Source: JALYUM01 sp036688685
GTDB lineage: Bacteria > Pseudomonadota > Gammaproteobacteria > Burkholderiales > Burkholderiaceae_D
Direction: 5' to 3'
Length of the DNA: 64,000 nucleotides
Assembly: GCF_036688685.1 (NCBI RefSeq)
Contig: NZ_JAQQPS010000018.1
Coordinates: 73,716-137,715 of the forward strand
Notes under the pieces: generated by a model
Seen by the model: the letters and a program-made list of their open reading frames with translations, nothing else
Databases searched by the model: none
Told to the model about the DNA's origin: nothing
Position numbers and translations under genes: made by a program
Shown here: positions 8,011 to 17,262 of the stretch, piece after piece
Position numbering within the stretch: the first letter of the stretch is position 1
How the letters are laid out: each line of letters begins with the position of its first letter

Positions 8011-8990
8011 AGCTGGCCACGCTGCGCGACGGCAGCCGCGACGGCCAGTTGATGGTGGTCGCGCGCGACCTGAAAACGGCCCAACTGGCCGACGGCATTG
8101 CGCCGACGCTGCAGGCGGCGCTGGACGACTGGGCCTTCATCGCGCCCCAGCTGGAAGACTTGTCCAGTTTGCTCAACGCCGGCCGCGCCGGGCGCAGCTT
8201 CGACTTCGATCCCGCCCAGTGCATGGCGCCGCTGCCGCGCGCCTGCCAATGGGTCGACGCTTCAGCCTACGTCAACCACGTCGAGCTGGTGCGGCGTGCC
8301 CGTGGCGTTGAAATGCCTGCATCGTTCTGGGAAGAGCCGCTGATGTACCAGGGCGGCAGCGACGATTTTCTGGGCGCCATGGATGATATCGTGCTGGCGC
8401 ACGAAGAGTGGGGCATTGATTTCGAGGCGGAAGTGGCCGTCATCACGGGCGATGTGCGGATGGGCGCGACGCCGGACCAGGCGCTGGCGCAGGTGCGCCT
8501 GGTGACGCTGGTAAATGATGTTTCGCTGCGCAATTTGATTCCGGCCGAGCTGGCCAAGGGCTTCGGCTTCCTGCAATCGAAACCGGCCACCGCCTTTGCG
8601 CCGGTGGCGGTCACGCCGGACGAGCTGGGCGAGGCCTGGCGCCAGGCGAAGCTGCATTTGCCGCTGCGCTCGACGTGGAATGGCGCGCTGGTCGGGCAGC
8701 CGCAGGCGGGCGAGGACATGGTGTTCAATTTCGCGCAGTTGATCGCGCACCTGTGCAAGACGCGCAATGCGCGCGCCGGCACGGTGGTCGGTTCCGGGAC
8801 GGTGTCGAACAAGGACCCGAAACGCGGCTATTCCTGCATTGCGGAGAAGCGTAGCCTGGAGACGATTGCGGGCGCGGAGCCAGTCACCGAATTCATGCGC
8901 TTTGGCGACACGATCCGGATCGAGATGCTCGACAAGGCCGGCAAGAGCGTGTTCGGGGCGATCGAGCAGACCATCAAACGGCTGGGCTAG
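8007..8990 (+). CDS. Fumarylacetoacetate hydrolase-family protein
   Basis: 327-residue metal-dependent C-C bond hydrolase or decarboxylase of the FAH family. The metal-binding acidic motif is visible as DFEAEVAV (Glu140, Glu142) with Asp161 in VNDVSLR, and the conserved GTVVGSGTVSNKD and FGDTIRIEML segments form the C-terminal core. An N-terminal extension of about 70 residues, as in bacterial FAH-type hydrolases, precedes the catalytic domain. It is translationally coupled to the rRNA pseudouridine synthase gene, an unrelated function. No aromatic degradation genes are nearby, so the substrate is unknown. Confidence 0.85.
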   Translation: MKLATLRDGSRDGQLMVVARDLKTAQLADGIAPTLQAALDDWAFIAPQLEDLSSLLNAGRAGRSFDFDPAQCMAPLPRACQWVDASAYVNHVELVRRARGVEMPASFWEEPLMYQGGSDDFLGAMDDIVLAHEEWGIDFEAEVAVITGDVRMGATPDQALAQVRLVTLVNDVSLRNLIPAELAKGFGFLQSKPATAFAPVAVTPDELGEAWRQAKLHLPLRSTWNGALVGQPQAGEDMVFNFAQLIAHLCKTRNARAGTVVGSGTVSNKDPKRGYSCIAEKRSLETIAGAEPVTEFMRFGDTIRIEMLDKAGKSVFGAIEQTIKRLG

Positions 8991-9048
8991 CTTTGGGCAT
9001 CTGATAAAACGGTAGTTGTCGTTCGGAATTTCAGCAGCAATTTGCGGG

Positions 9049-9516
9049 ATGTCTCGTTTAGACTTGCCTTTCACCAGCAAACGGACTCTGCCCGTGCACA
9101 TACAACGCATCCATTTCGATAAAGTGTTCGACGTCCAGCAGCAGCTCGGCATGTTCAGTTTTGCCAGCGCCGGCGCAGTGACCTACAGCGTGCACCTGCC
9201 CTGCAAGGTGATTCCCCAGGAAGGCGAAACCTGGGCCGTTGCCTTCGGGCAGCCCGGCGATTGGTCCACCTTGCTGGGATGGCGTGACCTGGGCGCCCAG
9301 CGCACCACGCTGAACCATCGCCTGCGCCACGTGATCGTCGATCTTGCCTGGGGCGGGTACTGGGTTGCCGTGCCCATTGTGGCGTTGAGTATTTACGTCG
9401 GCGGTCCCTGGGCCGCCGGTGCGGTGGCGCTGGCGGCGCTGTGCGGCGGCGCGTGGCTGATGCGCCACGTGGTGCGCCGCAACCGGCTGGTGCGCGCCGC
9501 GCTGCGCAAGACCTGA
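9049..9516 (+). CDS. Hypothetical membrane protein
   Basis: 155 residues from the ATG at 9049 (a TTG at 9016 extends the frame but lacks ribosome-site support). The N-terminal half looks like a soluble beta-rich domain (residues 15-85, with VTYSVHLPCKVIPQEGETW). It is followed by two adjacent hydrophobic helices at about 98-117 and 119-137 and a basic tail, RRNRLVRAALRKT. The family is unknown to me. It converges with the pentapeptide-repeat gene with only 8 bases between stop codons, leaving no room for a separate terminator. Confidence 0.65.
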   Translation: MSRLDLPFTSKRTLPVHIQRIHFDKVFDVQQQLGMFSFASAGAVTYSVHLPCKVIPQEGETWAVAFGQPGDWSTLLGWRDLGAQRTTLNHRLRHVIVDLAWGGYWVAVPIVALSIYVGGPWAAGAVALAALCGGAWLMRHVVRRNRLVRAALRKT

Positions 9517-9524
9517 AGCCGCGC

Positions 9525-10214
9525 TTACGCCACCAGCATCCCCATGCTCACCGCCAGCATGGCTGCCTGCTCCTGCGAAATGGTGGCCCGCCGGAAGCTT
9601 GCAACCTGGTCAACCGTCATGGACCCAAGCGTCACCTGGCGCAAATCTGCCCCTTCAAATTTCGCTTGCCGCAGATTCGCTTCGGCCAGGCTGCCGCCCT
9701 GAAAAATCGCTTCGCGGAAATCGCAGCCAGCCAGGTCGGCGCTGGAAAAATCGATGCCCACCAAGGTTTGCTTGCGAAACCCCACACCGCGCAGATCGGC
9801 GCCTACCAGCAGGCTGTCGCGCAATGACAGGCCGAGCGTGCGCACGTCGGAGAACGTCGCGCCGGTCAATTTGACGCCATCGAAGGCGCTCGATGCCAGC
9901 AGGGAGCGGTTCCAGTTGGTGTTGTTCAGGTCGCAGGCATTGAAACGGCTGTCGGTCAGGTCGGCCAGCCCGAAATCGGCACGGCCCATGCGGCACGATT
10001 GCCAGCGCGTCTCGCTCAGTTGTGCGCGCGCGAACGAGGTGCCAGCGGCGCTGCAGCGGATGAAGACACAGTCGCGCAGGTCGAGGCGCGACAGGTCGGC
10101 GTCGTCAAAATCGCAGCGCTCGAAGGTGAGGGCGGCAGTGCGGCCGGCCAGCAAGGTTTCCAAGTCGGCGCGCGCCAGGGTTTGATCGGAAATGGGTAGT
10201 GCAAGGTCTGGCAT
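9525..10214 (-). CDS. Pentapeptide-repeat protein
   Basis: 229 residues with semi-regular A(D/N)LxX repeats from about residue 35 to 205, for example CDFDDADLSRLDL, LVGADLRGVGF and ANLRQAKFEGADLRQ. These build a right-handed quadrilateral beta-helix. The length and an interruption in the middle resemble the Qnr/MfpA/McbG group of DNA-mimicking gyrase-protection proteins, but many pentapeptide proteins of this size have no known role, so resistance is not claimed. There is no signal peptide. It appears to be a single gene. Confidence 0.85.
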   Translation of the reverse strand: MPDLALPISDQTLARADLETLLAGRTAALTFERCDFDDADLSRLDLRDCVFIRCSAAGTSFARAQLSETRWQSCRMGRADFGLADLTDSRFNACDLNNTNWNRSLLASSAFDGVKLTGATFSDVRTLGLSLRDSLLVGADLRGVGFRKQTLVGIDFSSADLAGCDFREAIFQGGSLAEANLRQAKFEGADLRQVTLGSMTVDQVASFRRATISQEQAAMLAVSMGMLVA

Positions 10215-10432
10215 GTCGGTCCCGTGAAAAGAGAGCGCACGCCGGCTGGACCGGAACGCACGCGCGACCAGCCCAGCTGCGCGTGCAGTGAACTGTCTGG
10301 ATCCGCATGGGTGGAGAGTGGCGCGCTGTTGTGACTGCTGCTCGTGCCGGCTGGGCTAACCATCCAGCCTGCCCTCGTTCTGACTGCGCCGATTTTATGC
10401 GCTTGGCCCGAGCGATGTCAACGGCGGCAGGC

Positions 10433-11566
10433 CTACTGAAAGGGCTGGGCCGCGCGCAGATCGAGTTCGACCGGTGCCGTGATCCGGCGCAGCGCGTCGG
10501 CCTGCAGCAAGGTGCCGTCCGGGGCATGCAGCCGGTACCACAGCACCGCCGCGCCCGCGACGCGCAATTTCTCTCCCGTGAACAAGCCATTCTTGATGAG
10601 GGTGACGCCTTCCAGGCGCAGGTCCACGTCGAGCAGCAGTGCATCCTGGGTCCTGGCCGCGTAGGCGAGGAAACGGGCGGCGTTGAACAGTGGGCTTTTG
10701 TCGCCGGTTTCCCCCGTCTTGAGGGATTCGATGAAGGCGTCGACTGTCTTCAGGAACGCGTTGGCATTGACCACACTGCTTGCCAGCAGGCGTTTTTCGG
10801 CACCTTTGGCGGCGTCGGCAAGCGTATCGGCGATGGCGATCTGGTTGGCATATTCGCCGCGCAGGCCAGCGAGCGCGCGCACCCGTGCCATCAGCGCGCC
10901 ATGTGTGCGTGTGTCGAGTTCGCCAAGGTAGCCGGTACCGAGTCCTGCAATACGCTGCGGGCACGCCTTGAACAGGGCGCTGCCGAACAGGGCGCGTGCA
11001 CCGTCGCCAAACGCCACGCCAGTGAGCGTGATGTCGCTTTTAAAGAGTGCTGCAATATCGGCCGCGGTTTTAATTGTCGCGGGAATCGCGGCCAGCGGAA
11101 CCATTGCCAGCGGCGCGCGTGCGCCCGCTGGCGGGCTGTGTTGTTCGATCAGTTGCTGTAGTTGGCGATGCTGGCGGGTCAGTTGTTCGGTGATGTGCAA
11201 GATACCATCGTCAACGCTGCGGGCGGCCACGATGCCCTGGCTGCTGGCCGGGTCGTAAAGTGCCACGGCCCCCAGCGGCGGCAACGCAGCGCACAGTTCC
11301 CGCGCCAGCTCGCCGGCCAGGTCGACCGACTTCATCAGCGCGACCACACCGGCGTGGCTGGTATCGACGCTGCCGGCCAGTGCCTTGCTGGTGGTTGGCG
11401 GCAGCCGTGCCAGCCATTCGGCGCGCTCGGCTTCCGCCAGCGCGCGGCGCAGTTCGGCTTCGCGCAGCGCCACCGTAGCGTCGCTGTCGGGTGCGGCGGC
11501 GTACCCGGGTAACGCTATAAAAAGTGGCAACAGGAAAAGCAAAACGTGGATGCGCACTGCCGGCAT
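10433..11566 (-). CDS. Exported hypothetical protein
   Basis: 377 residues with a clear signal peptide (about 1-24, VLLFLLPLFIALPGYAAA). The start ATG follows a strong GGAGG. The mature part is mostly alpha-helical, beginning with an Ala/Glu/Arg-rich probable coiled coil (about 28-55), and contains two Cys (in ARELCAAL and FKACPQ). There is no membrane helix after the signal peptide. No family is recognised. It is transcribed away from the polysaccharide cluster and separated from it by about 490 bases. Confidence 0.75.
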   Translation of the reverse strand: MPAVRIHVLLFLLPLFIALPGYAAAPDSDATVALREAELRRALAEAERAEWLARLPPTTSKALAGSVDTSHAGVVALMKSVDLAGELARELCAALPPLGAVALYDPASSQGIVAARSVDDGILHITEQLTRQHRQLQQLIEQHSPPAGARAPLAMVPLAAIPATIKTAADIAALFKSDITLTGVAFGDGARALFGSALFKACPQRIAGLGTGYLGELDTRTHGALMARVRALAGLRGEYANQIAIADTLADAAKGAEKRLLASSVVNANAFLKTVDAFIESLKTGETGDKSPLFNAARFLAYAARTQDALLLDVDLRLEGVTLIKNGLFTGEKLRVAGAAVLWYRLHAPDGTLLQADALRRITAPVELDLRAAQPFQ

Positions 11567-12056
11567 GGTCGCCTCCTGAATGCAATCAAGCGTCCAGTTT
11601 TAATCTTTATCCTACGGAAATATTGTTATTCATCAAGCTCATGCAAGTCATCGAAATAGCGGCCGGTCATGGCGCGCAATAACAACGATTTAGGAGCGCG
11701 TACAAATTATTACAACTTTGTCACATTTGAAGCAATCTGCCGGCTCACTGTCACGGGCTTGCCATCCAGTCCACGAGTAGCATGGAATTTTGCGTAAAAA
11801 GAGCGGCGTTTCGAAGGTTTTGCCTCAAATATTGGCTATTTCGCACCTGCTTTAATTGAATGTGGCATCGCATTCTTGGCAAACAATTAACGCGTTCCGA
11901 AGAGGCTTAAAAAACCCGTCTTGTAGAATAGAAAACAGCTGAAATTTGCTCGATAAGAAACTTTTCTTTCAGTGGCGCGCTGTAGTGAGCGCATGCCCGA
12001 TCGGTCATCGGCTTCATGCTGTGATTACTGAATAAGAATCAGAAGGAAATCCACAC
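11567..12056. promoter_or_regulatory. Control region upstream of the polysaccharide cluster
   Basis: 490 bases, more AT-rich than the flanking genes and without a gene. The TAGAAT near 11930 is a possible -10 box, but no convincing -35 at proper spacing is visible. No JUMPstart/ops motif was found. AGAAGGAAAT just before 12057 is the ribosome site of the first cluster gene. Confidence 0.5.
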
Positions 12057-13205
12057 ATGCAGTTGAACGCATTGTTAGAAATCGGCGCCGCGGCAGCGTT
12101 GGTCAGTTTTGTCGTCAGCCTGCTCATCGTCCAATCGCAAAAGTGGCATGGCTTCATTTCAAACGATCATGACTTGACTGGTGTGCAGAAGGTTCATGGG
12201 CTTGCCGTTCCCCGCATTGGCGGCCTGGCAGTCGTCAGCGGCGTGGTGGTGGGCGTGCTCTCCCATGTATTGATGTTTCCGGGCGACGTCTCTGCAACGT
12301 CCCTGAACGCCGTCTTGTTGTTGGCCGTGTGCGGCATGCCAGCCTTTGTTTCCGGCATGGCCGAAGACTTCACCAAGCGCATCTCGGTCCGCATCCGCTT
12401 ATTGGCGACGTTCGCCAGCGCGCTGCTGGCCAGCGCCGTGCTGGGTGCCACGGTCAGCGAACTGGACATCTGGGGCGTCGACAATCTGTTGCAGATGACA
12501 CCGATTGCCGTCCTGGTGACGGCGTTGGTCGTTGCCGGCGGCGCCAACGCGGTCAATATCATCGACGGCTTCAACGGCCTGGCCGCATCGGTCATCATCA
12601 TCATGGCCCTGGCGATCGGAGTGCTCGCTTTTCAGCACAACGACCCATTGGTTGCCACCTTGGGTGTCCTGGGCGCCGGTAGCGCAGCCGGCTTCCTGTT
12701 AGTCAATTTCCCGCGTGGTAAATTATTCCTCGGTGATGGCGGCGCCTATTTCCTTGGCTTCTGGATCGCCGAGGGCGCCGTGCTTCTGCTGGTGCGCAAC
12801 GCCAGCGTCAACGCGTGGCAGGTGTTGTCGATCTGCGCCTATCCCGTCATCGAAGTGTTATTCAGTATGTATCGCCGCCGCGTCATCCAGCAGGTCAGTC
12901 CGGGTGCCCCTGATCGCCTGCACCTGCACACGCTGGTGTATCGACGCGTGGTGCGCAAGCTGATCAAAGTGGAGCCGCCGCAAGCGTGGCTGCAGAATGC
13001 GACCACTGCTGGCGTGATCGTGCCGTGGGTGGCCGTGATGGCGCTGGTCAGCGTGCTGGTCGGCCAGTCGATTGTGTTATCGATGGGATTGGTGCTCTTG
13101 CAGATCGTATTCTACATCGCCATCTACCGCCGCCTGGCGCGTGGACGCTGGATTGGCAGCACGCCTGTGGTGATCGAGGTTACGATCGGTACCGAGGCGC
13201 TGTGA
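12057..13205 (+). CDS. Undecaprenyl-phosphate sugar-1-phosphate transferase, WecA/MraY family
   Basis: Polytopic phosphoglycosyltransferase that moves a HexNAc-1-phosphate (GlcNAc, QuiNAc or FucNAc type) from UDP to undecaprenyl phosphate, the first membrane step of glycan synthesis. 382 residues with about ten membrane helices. Family motifs: VHGLAVPRIGG (46-56), AEDFTKR near 102-108, NAVNIIDGFNGLA (164-176), FLGDGGA (224-230) and the cytoplasmic HxH-type loop DRLHLHTLVYRR (286-297). It most resembles the WbpL/WecA branch. It is the first gene of the cluster, with a good ribosome site. A second initiating transferase of another fold lies at the far end of the cluster. Confidence 0.88.
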   Translation: MQLNALLEIGAAAALVSFVVSLLIVQSQKWHGFISNDHDLTGVQKVHGLAVPRIGGLAVVSGVVVGVLSHVLMFPGDVSATSLNAVLLLAVCGMPAFVSGMAEDFTKRISVRIRLLATFASALLASAVLGATVSELDIWGVDNLLQMTPIAVLVTALVVAGGANAVNIIDGFNGLAASVIIIMALAIGVLAFQHNDPLVATLGVLGAGSAAGFLLVNFPRGKLFLGDGGAYFLGFWIAEGAVLLLVRNASVNAWQVLSICAYPVIEVLFSMYRRRVIQQVSPGAPDRLHLHTLVYRRVVRKLIKVEPPQAWLQNATTAGVIVPWVAVMALVSVLVGQSIVLSMGLVLLQIVFYIAIYRRLARGRWIGSTPVVIEVTIGTEAL

Positions 13206-13356
13206 CGGTACAAGCCTGCGCGGCTCGTCGTGATAGCGCGGCCTTCGTCAGGATCGCCAATATGCTGGACGCATATATGGAGCGCCGAGTCAAGTAGTTC
13301 CGGCAAATTTGATGCCAGGGCAACGGCATTCTGGACAATCGGTGTCCTCTGAATGT

Positions 13357-13386
13357 CCACTAAATAGCATTTTGCTATTTTAGTGG
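13357..13386. repeat. AT-rich near-perfect hairpin before the export gene
   Basis: CCACTAAATAGCA pairs with TGCTATTTTAGTGG with one bulged base across a very short loop. It sits 150 bases after the initiating transferase gene and 74 bases before the export gene. The T-run inside the right arm could allow termination, giving partial separation of the two genes, but it may equally be an operator. Confidence 0.5.
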
Positions 13387-13459
13387 CTAATGATCTGCGG
13401 TAACATAGCGTGCTTAGACCATACGCATCCCGCTGTTCATCTTTCAAATACACAGTTTA

Positions 13460-15772
13460 ATGTCAAAATTTCACTCTTGTCTCATCGCCGTTTCTCTGGC
13501 GTCAGCATCCATGTCCTCAATGGCGCAGAACATTCAGGCCAGCAAGAACGATATGTTCGGGCAGGAGTCCGTGGCGGATGTGCCCGCGGCAGCGGCGCCA
13601 AAACGCGTCAGCATCACCAATTCGCCAGCTGCAGAAACTGAGAAGGTGATACAGAGCGACACCGACGGTGCGCCGCGCCAGCGCGTGGCCAATGAAGCGG
13701 TGCGCAGTGCCCGCGCTTCCACCCCAAGTGAATTTCAGAAATTCGTGGCGGACAGTACGGGCACAACGTTGCCGATTTTCGGTGCCGAATTTTTCACCAA
13801 CGCGCCTTCGACTTTTTCACCAGTCGCCAATGCACCGGTGGTGGCCGACTACGCGTTGGGGCCGGGCGATGAATTGATGATTCGCGGCTGGGGCAGCATC
13901 GATATCGATTACCGCGCCACGATCGACCGGAACGGCCTGATTTCGATTCCGACTGTCGGTTCGGTCGCCCTTGCCGGTGTGCGGGCAGGCGATGCCGAGG
14001 GCGTCATTCGCAATGCGGTGGCGCGTCTTTACAAAGGCGTCACAGTCAACGTCAATTTTGGCCGCCTGCGCTCGATCACCGTGTATGTGGTGGGCCAGGC
14101 CAGCCGTCCCGGTACCTACAATGTGTCGAGCCTGTCGACGCTCGTCACGGCGCTGTTTGCCAGTGGCGGTCCGAACGCCAACGGCAGCATGCGTCATGTA
14201 CAAATCAAGCGCGGCGGCAAAGTCGCCGTCGAGCTGGACTTGTATTCGTTCATCGGCAAGGGCGACAAGTCGGCCGACATGAAGTTGCAGGACGGCGACA
14301 CGATTTTCATCCCGACCGCTGTGGGCCACGTGGCGCTGGTCGGCAAGGTGAATACGCCAGCGATCTATGAGCTGAAAAGCAACACAGATACCATCGAATC
14401 GTTGCTCGATTATGCTGGCGGGACGCCTGTAGTGGCTGATGCGCGCCGCGCCTTCCTCGAGCGCATCGACGCGACCCGCAGCCAGCCGCGCAGTGTAGAA
14501 CAATTCGCGCTGAACGGCGAAGGCCTGAAACGAACGCTGAAAGATGGGGATGTCCTGAACGTCACGTCGATCACGCCAGATTTCTCGAACGCGGTGGTGT
14601 TGCGCGGTAATGTCGACCAGGCAGTGCGCGCACCATTTAAACCGGGCATGCGCGTCAGCGACCTGATTCCGAATCGCCAATATCTCCTCACGCGTAATTC
14701 GATCAAGCGTCAGAACGGCGTAGTCAATGCAGGTGACGAGCGCGAAACGAATGAAACCGCAGGCAATATCGCATCGCGTATTGGTGGCCTCGTCGATGAA
14801 GTCAACTGGGACTACGCGGTCGTCGAGCGCATCAATCGCGCTGACCTCAGCGTGAGCCTCGTGCCATTCAATCTCGGTAATGTTTTTACCAATCCAGCCG
14901 GCCCGGACAATGTTCAGCTGCAGCCTGGCGATACGGTGACGATTTTCTCGCAACAGGATGTTGCCGTTCCGATGGACAAGCGGCGAATTTTTGTGCGCGT
15001 TGAAGGAGAAGTCAACGTGCCTGGGGTGTATCAAATGACCGCAGGTGAGAATCTTCAGTCGCTGTTGGCAAAGGCCGGTGGCCCAACAAATAATGCTTAT
15101 CTTTTCGGCACAGCATTTTATCGCGAAGAAGTACGCAGGCAGCAGGAAGTCAATCTTCAGAAAGCGGCGAACCGTTTGGAGAGCCAGGCAGCAGCGGAGC
15201 GGACGAGTTCCGCTGCGAACGCTCGTTCAACTGCCGACGCGCAGTTGTTGGAAGCGCGCCGGCAGGCAGAACTGGTTGCTGCCAGCCAGGCAATTGCCCG
15301 GGTTCGCCAGTTGAAGCCTACCGGCCGCATCGCCTTTGGTCTCGACCCACACGACAATCGTTTCGCTGTGCTGCCACAGCTCAAGCTGGAAAATGGTGAC
15401 CGCCTGGTCGTGCCAGCGCAGCAAGAGTTCATTAGTGTGTTTGGTGCTGTCAATGCTGAATCTTCCCCACTGTGGCGAGCGAACAGCCGGGTCAGCGATT
15501 ACCTCAAGATTTCTGGGCTGACATCCGAGGCAGATGAAGAAAACATCTTCATTCTGCGCGTCGATGGTAGTGTTATCTCGCGCAATTCACGCAGCTGGTA
15601 CTCGGGTGGCTTTGGCGGCACCGAAGTCATGCCAGGCGATAGCATTGTAGTGCCTGAGAAATTTGACAAAGAGACCCGCTGGTCCAAGTTCATGGCAGGC
15701 ACGCGTGAATGGGCGCAGATTTTTGCAAACTTTGGCCTGGGCGCCGCATCGATCAAGGTGTTGAAACAATAA
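13460..15772 (+). CDS. Polysaccharide export protein with SLBB domains, Wza-like
   Basis: Outer-membrane or periplasmic channel protein for polysaccharide export, 770 residues, about twice the length of Wza. It has a signal peptide (1-22, ending SSMAQ) but no lipobox cysteine, unlike lipoprotein Wza. The Poly_export domain starts near residue 126 (ALGPGDELMIRGWGSI) and is followed by several SLBB repeats, recognised by VVGQASRPGTYNVSS, VALVGKVNTPAIYEL and VRVEGEVNVPGVYQM. A helical Gln/Ala/Arg-rich insertion at about 555-617 looks like a coiled coil. The C-terminus (ANFGLGAASIKVLKQ) could be a membrane-associated helix. It works with the Wzz-type protein encoded next. Confidence 0.9.
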   Translation: MSKFHSCLIAVSLASASMSSMAQNIQASKNDMFGQESVADVPAAAAPKRVSITNSPAAETEKVIQSDTDGAPRQRVANEAVRSARASTPSEFQKFVADSTGTTLPIFGAEFFTNAPSTFSPVANAPVVADYALGPGDELMIRGWGSIDIDYRATIDRNGLISIPTVGSVALAGVRAGDAEGVIRNAVARLYKGVTVNVNFGRLRSITVYVVGQASRPGTYNVSSLSTLVTALFASGGPNANGSMRHVQIKRGGKVAVELDLYSFIGKGDKSADMKLQDGDTIFIPTAVGHVALVGKVNTPAIYELKSNTDTIESLLDYAGGTPVVADARRAFLERIDATRSQPRSVEQFALNGEGLKRTLKDGDVLNVTSITPDFSNAVVLRGNVDQAVRAPFKPGMRVSDLIPNRQYLLTRNSIKRQNGVVNAGDERETNETAGNIASRIGGLVDEVNWDYAVVERINRADLSVSLVPFNLGNVFTNPAGPDNVQLQPGDTVTIFSQQDVAVPMDKRRIFVRVEGEVNVPGVYQMTAGENLQSLLAKAGGPTNNAYLFGTAFYREEVRRQQEVNLQKAANRLESQAAAERTSSAANARSTADAQLLEARRQAELVAASQAIARVRQLKPTGRIAFGLDPHDNRFAVLPQLKLENGDRLVVPAQQEFISVFGAVNAESSPLWRANSRVSDYLKISGLTSEADEENIFILRVDGSVISRNSRSWYSGGFGGTEVMPGDSIVVPEKFDKETRWSKFMAGTREWAQIFANFGLGAASIKVLKQ

Positions 15773-15832
15773 TGGGCTCTGCGATGGCCGAATTCCACTC
15801 ATATCTATGCATAAACCAGACGCGATCCGCCA

Positions 15833-17026
15833 ATGATTGAAACGCCTAAATTATCCGCTAAGCCTGATAATGGAATAATAGATTTTCTATTAGTTTTAGC
15901 AAAACGTAAACGACTTATCGTCGGTTTGCCTATTGCTGTAGCCCTTGTTTCAGCTGCCGTAAGCTTCGTATTGCCTGAAGTTTATACGTCCACGACCAAG
16001 CTATTGCCTCCACAGCAGGCCCAATCTGGGGCGGGCGCTATTCTGTCTCAGCTTGCACCGTTGAGTGCGGGATTAGGAGCGGTCGGTCTCAAGAGCCCGA
16101 ATGAACTCTATGTCGGCATGTTAACGAGTCGTACTATTGCTGATAGATTGATTATGAAGTTTGGGTTGGTAGAGGTTTACGGAATGCCAACTTTGGAAAA
16201 GGCTAGAGCGCAGCTGAAAAGTAACTCAAAGATTATGGCTGGGAAGGACAATCTGATCTCTATCGAAGTTGAAGACGAGAGCCGCGAGCGTGCGGCAAAC
16301 ATCGCAAATTCGTACGTGGCAGAATTGTTAAAATTAACGAAAGCGTTAACGCTCACTGAGGCTTCGCAACGACGTGTATTTTTCGAACGTGAACTTGAAA
16401 CGGCTAAGGATAACCTCGCTAACGCAGAAGTTCTGTTTAAAAATGCAATCGAAACGCGCGGGGTGATTAGTGTCGATGCAGATACCGCAGCACTGATGGA
16501 AACCGTCGGTCGTATGCGCGCCCAAATCGCTGCCAAAGAAATACAACTCCGTTCCATGGAGGCGTTCATTACGAAAGATAATCAAGATTATAAGCGAGCT
16601 CAAGAGGATCTCATCAGTCTAAAAAGCCAGGTCTCAAGATTGCAAAATGGGAATGGCTCCGAATTGAACGATGACAAGATCGAAAGTGTCCCAAAAGGAC
16701 TTGCCAATATAAAAATATTGCGCGATATTAAATATTATCAGATGTTATATGAGTTGCTGGCTAAGCAGTATGAGGCAGCGCGCCTCGATGAGGCACGCGA
16801 TAGTTCGGTTATCCAAGTGCTGGACATTGCAGTAAAAGCGGATTTGCGGTCCCGGCCAAAGCGAGCGCTGATTGTGCTAGCGTCCACATTTGCCGCTTTT
16901 TTATTGTCTATCCTTTTAGCGTTTCTTTTGGATAAAAGAGATTCGATATTTAGCTCAACGGAATTTAAATACAAATGGGGTGAATTTAGATCACTGATGC
17001 GTTTTACTCGGAAAACATCGGATTGA
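15833..17026 (+). CDS. Chain-length determinant, Wzz family
   Basis: Inner-membrane polysaccharide co-polymerase that sets glycan length together with the Wzy polymerase. 397 residues with the classical architecture: a transmembrane helix at about 29-49, a large periplasmic part with coiled-coil helices (about 150-300, with EASQRRVFFERELETAKDNL), and a second helix at about 345-367 preceded by the Pro-rich SRPKRAL. No tyrosine-kinase domain or Tyr-rich tail is present, so this is the PCP-1 (O-antigen/EPS) rather than the BY-kinase type. From this gene onward the base composition is distinctly more AT-rich than in the preceding export gene. Confidence 0.9.
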   Translation: MIETPKLSAKPDNGIIDFLLVLAKRKRLIVGLPIAVALVSAAVSFVLPEVYTSTTKLLPPQQAQSGAGAILSQLAPLSAGLGAVGLKSPNELYVGMLTSRTIADRLIMKFGLVEVYGMPTLEKARAQLKSNSKIMAGKDNLISIEVEDESRERAANIANSYVAELLKLTKALTLTEASQRRVFFERELETAKDNLANAEVLFKNAIETRGVISVDADTAALMETVGRMRAQIAAKEIQLRSMEAFITKDNQDYKRAQEDLISLKSQVSRLQNGNGSELNDDKIESVPKGLANIKILRDIKYYQMLYELLAKQYEAARLDEARDSSVIQVLDIAVKADLRSRPKRALIVLASTFAAFLLSILLAFLLDKRDSIFSSTEFKYKWGEFRSLMRFTRKTSD

Positions 17027-17262
17027 ACGGACGACTTATTTGCAATGGCGTTTTGCATAAATAAATTGCTATGCATTGTGGTTGGTATTGGTATGAAATA
17101 ATATACTTTACAGGCCTGTCAAACTCGTTTCTGCGAATGAAATAGTACAAGAAAATGCGCACCGCTTTTACGCTAGAGAGATGCATCCGACAATACGAGA
17201 TGGTTTAAGTGGCGCGTATCAATAATTAAATTGGCCGCAAGGCTTCATACCTTAGAAGATTC

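Noticed and set aside
9525..10214. Quinolone-resistance (Qnr) function for the pentapeptide protein
   Set aside because: Only the repeat pattern is visible; most proteins of this type are not shown to protect gyrase.
11700..12050. JUMPstart/ops element or sigma-54 site before the polysaccharide cluster
   Set aside because: No matching motif; GGCAT and TTGGC near 11866-11880 have wrong spacing.
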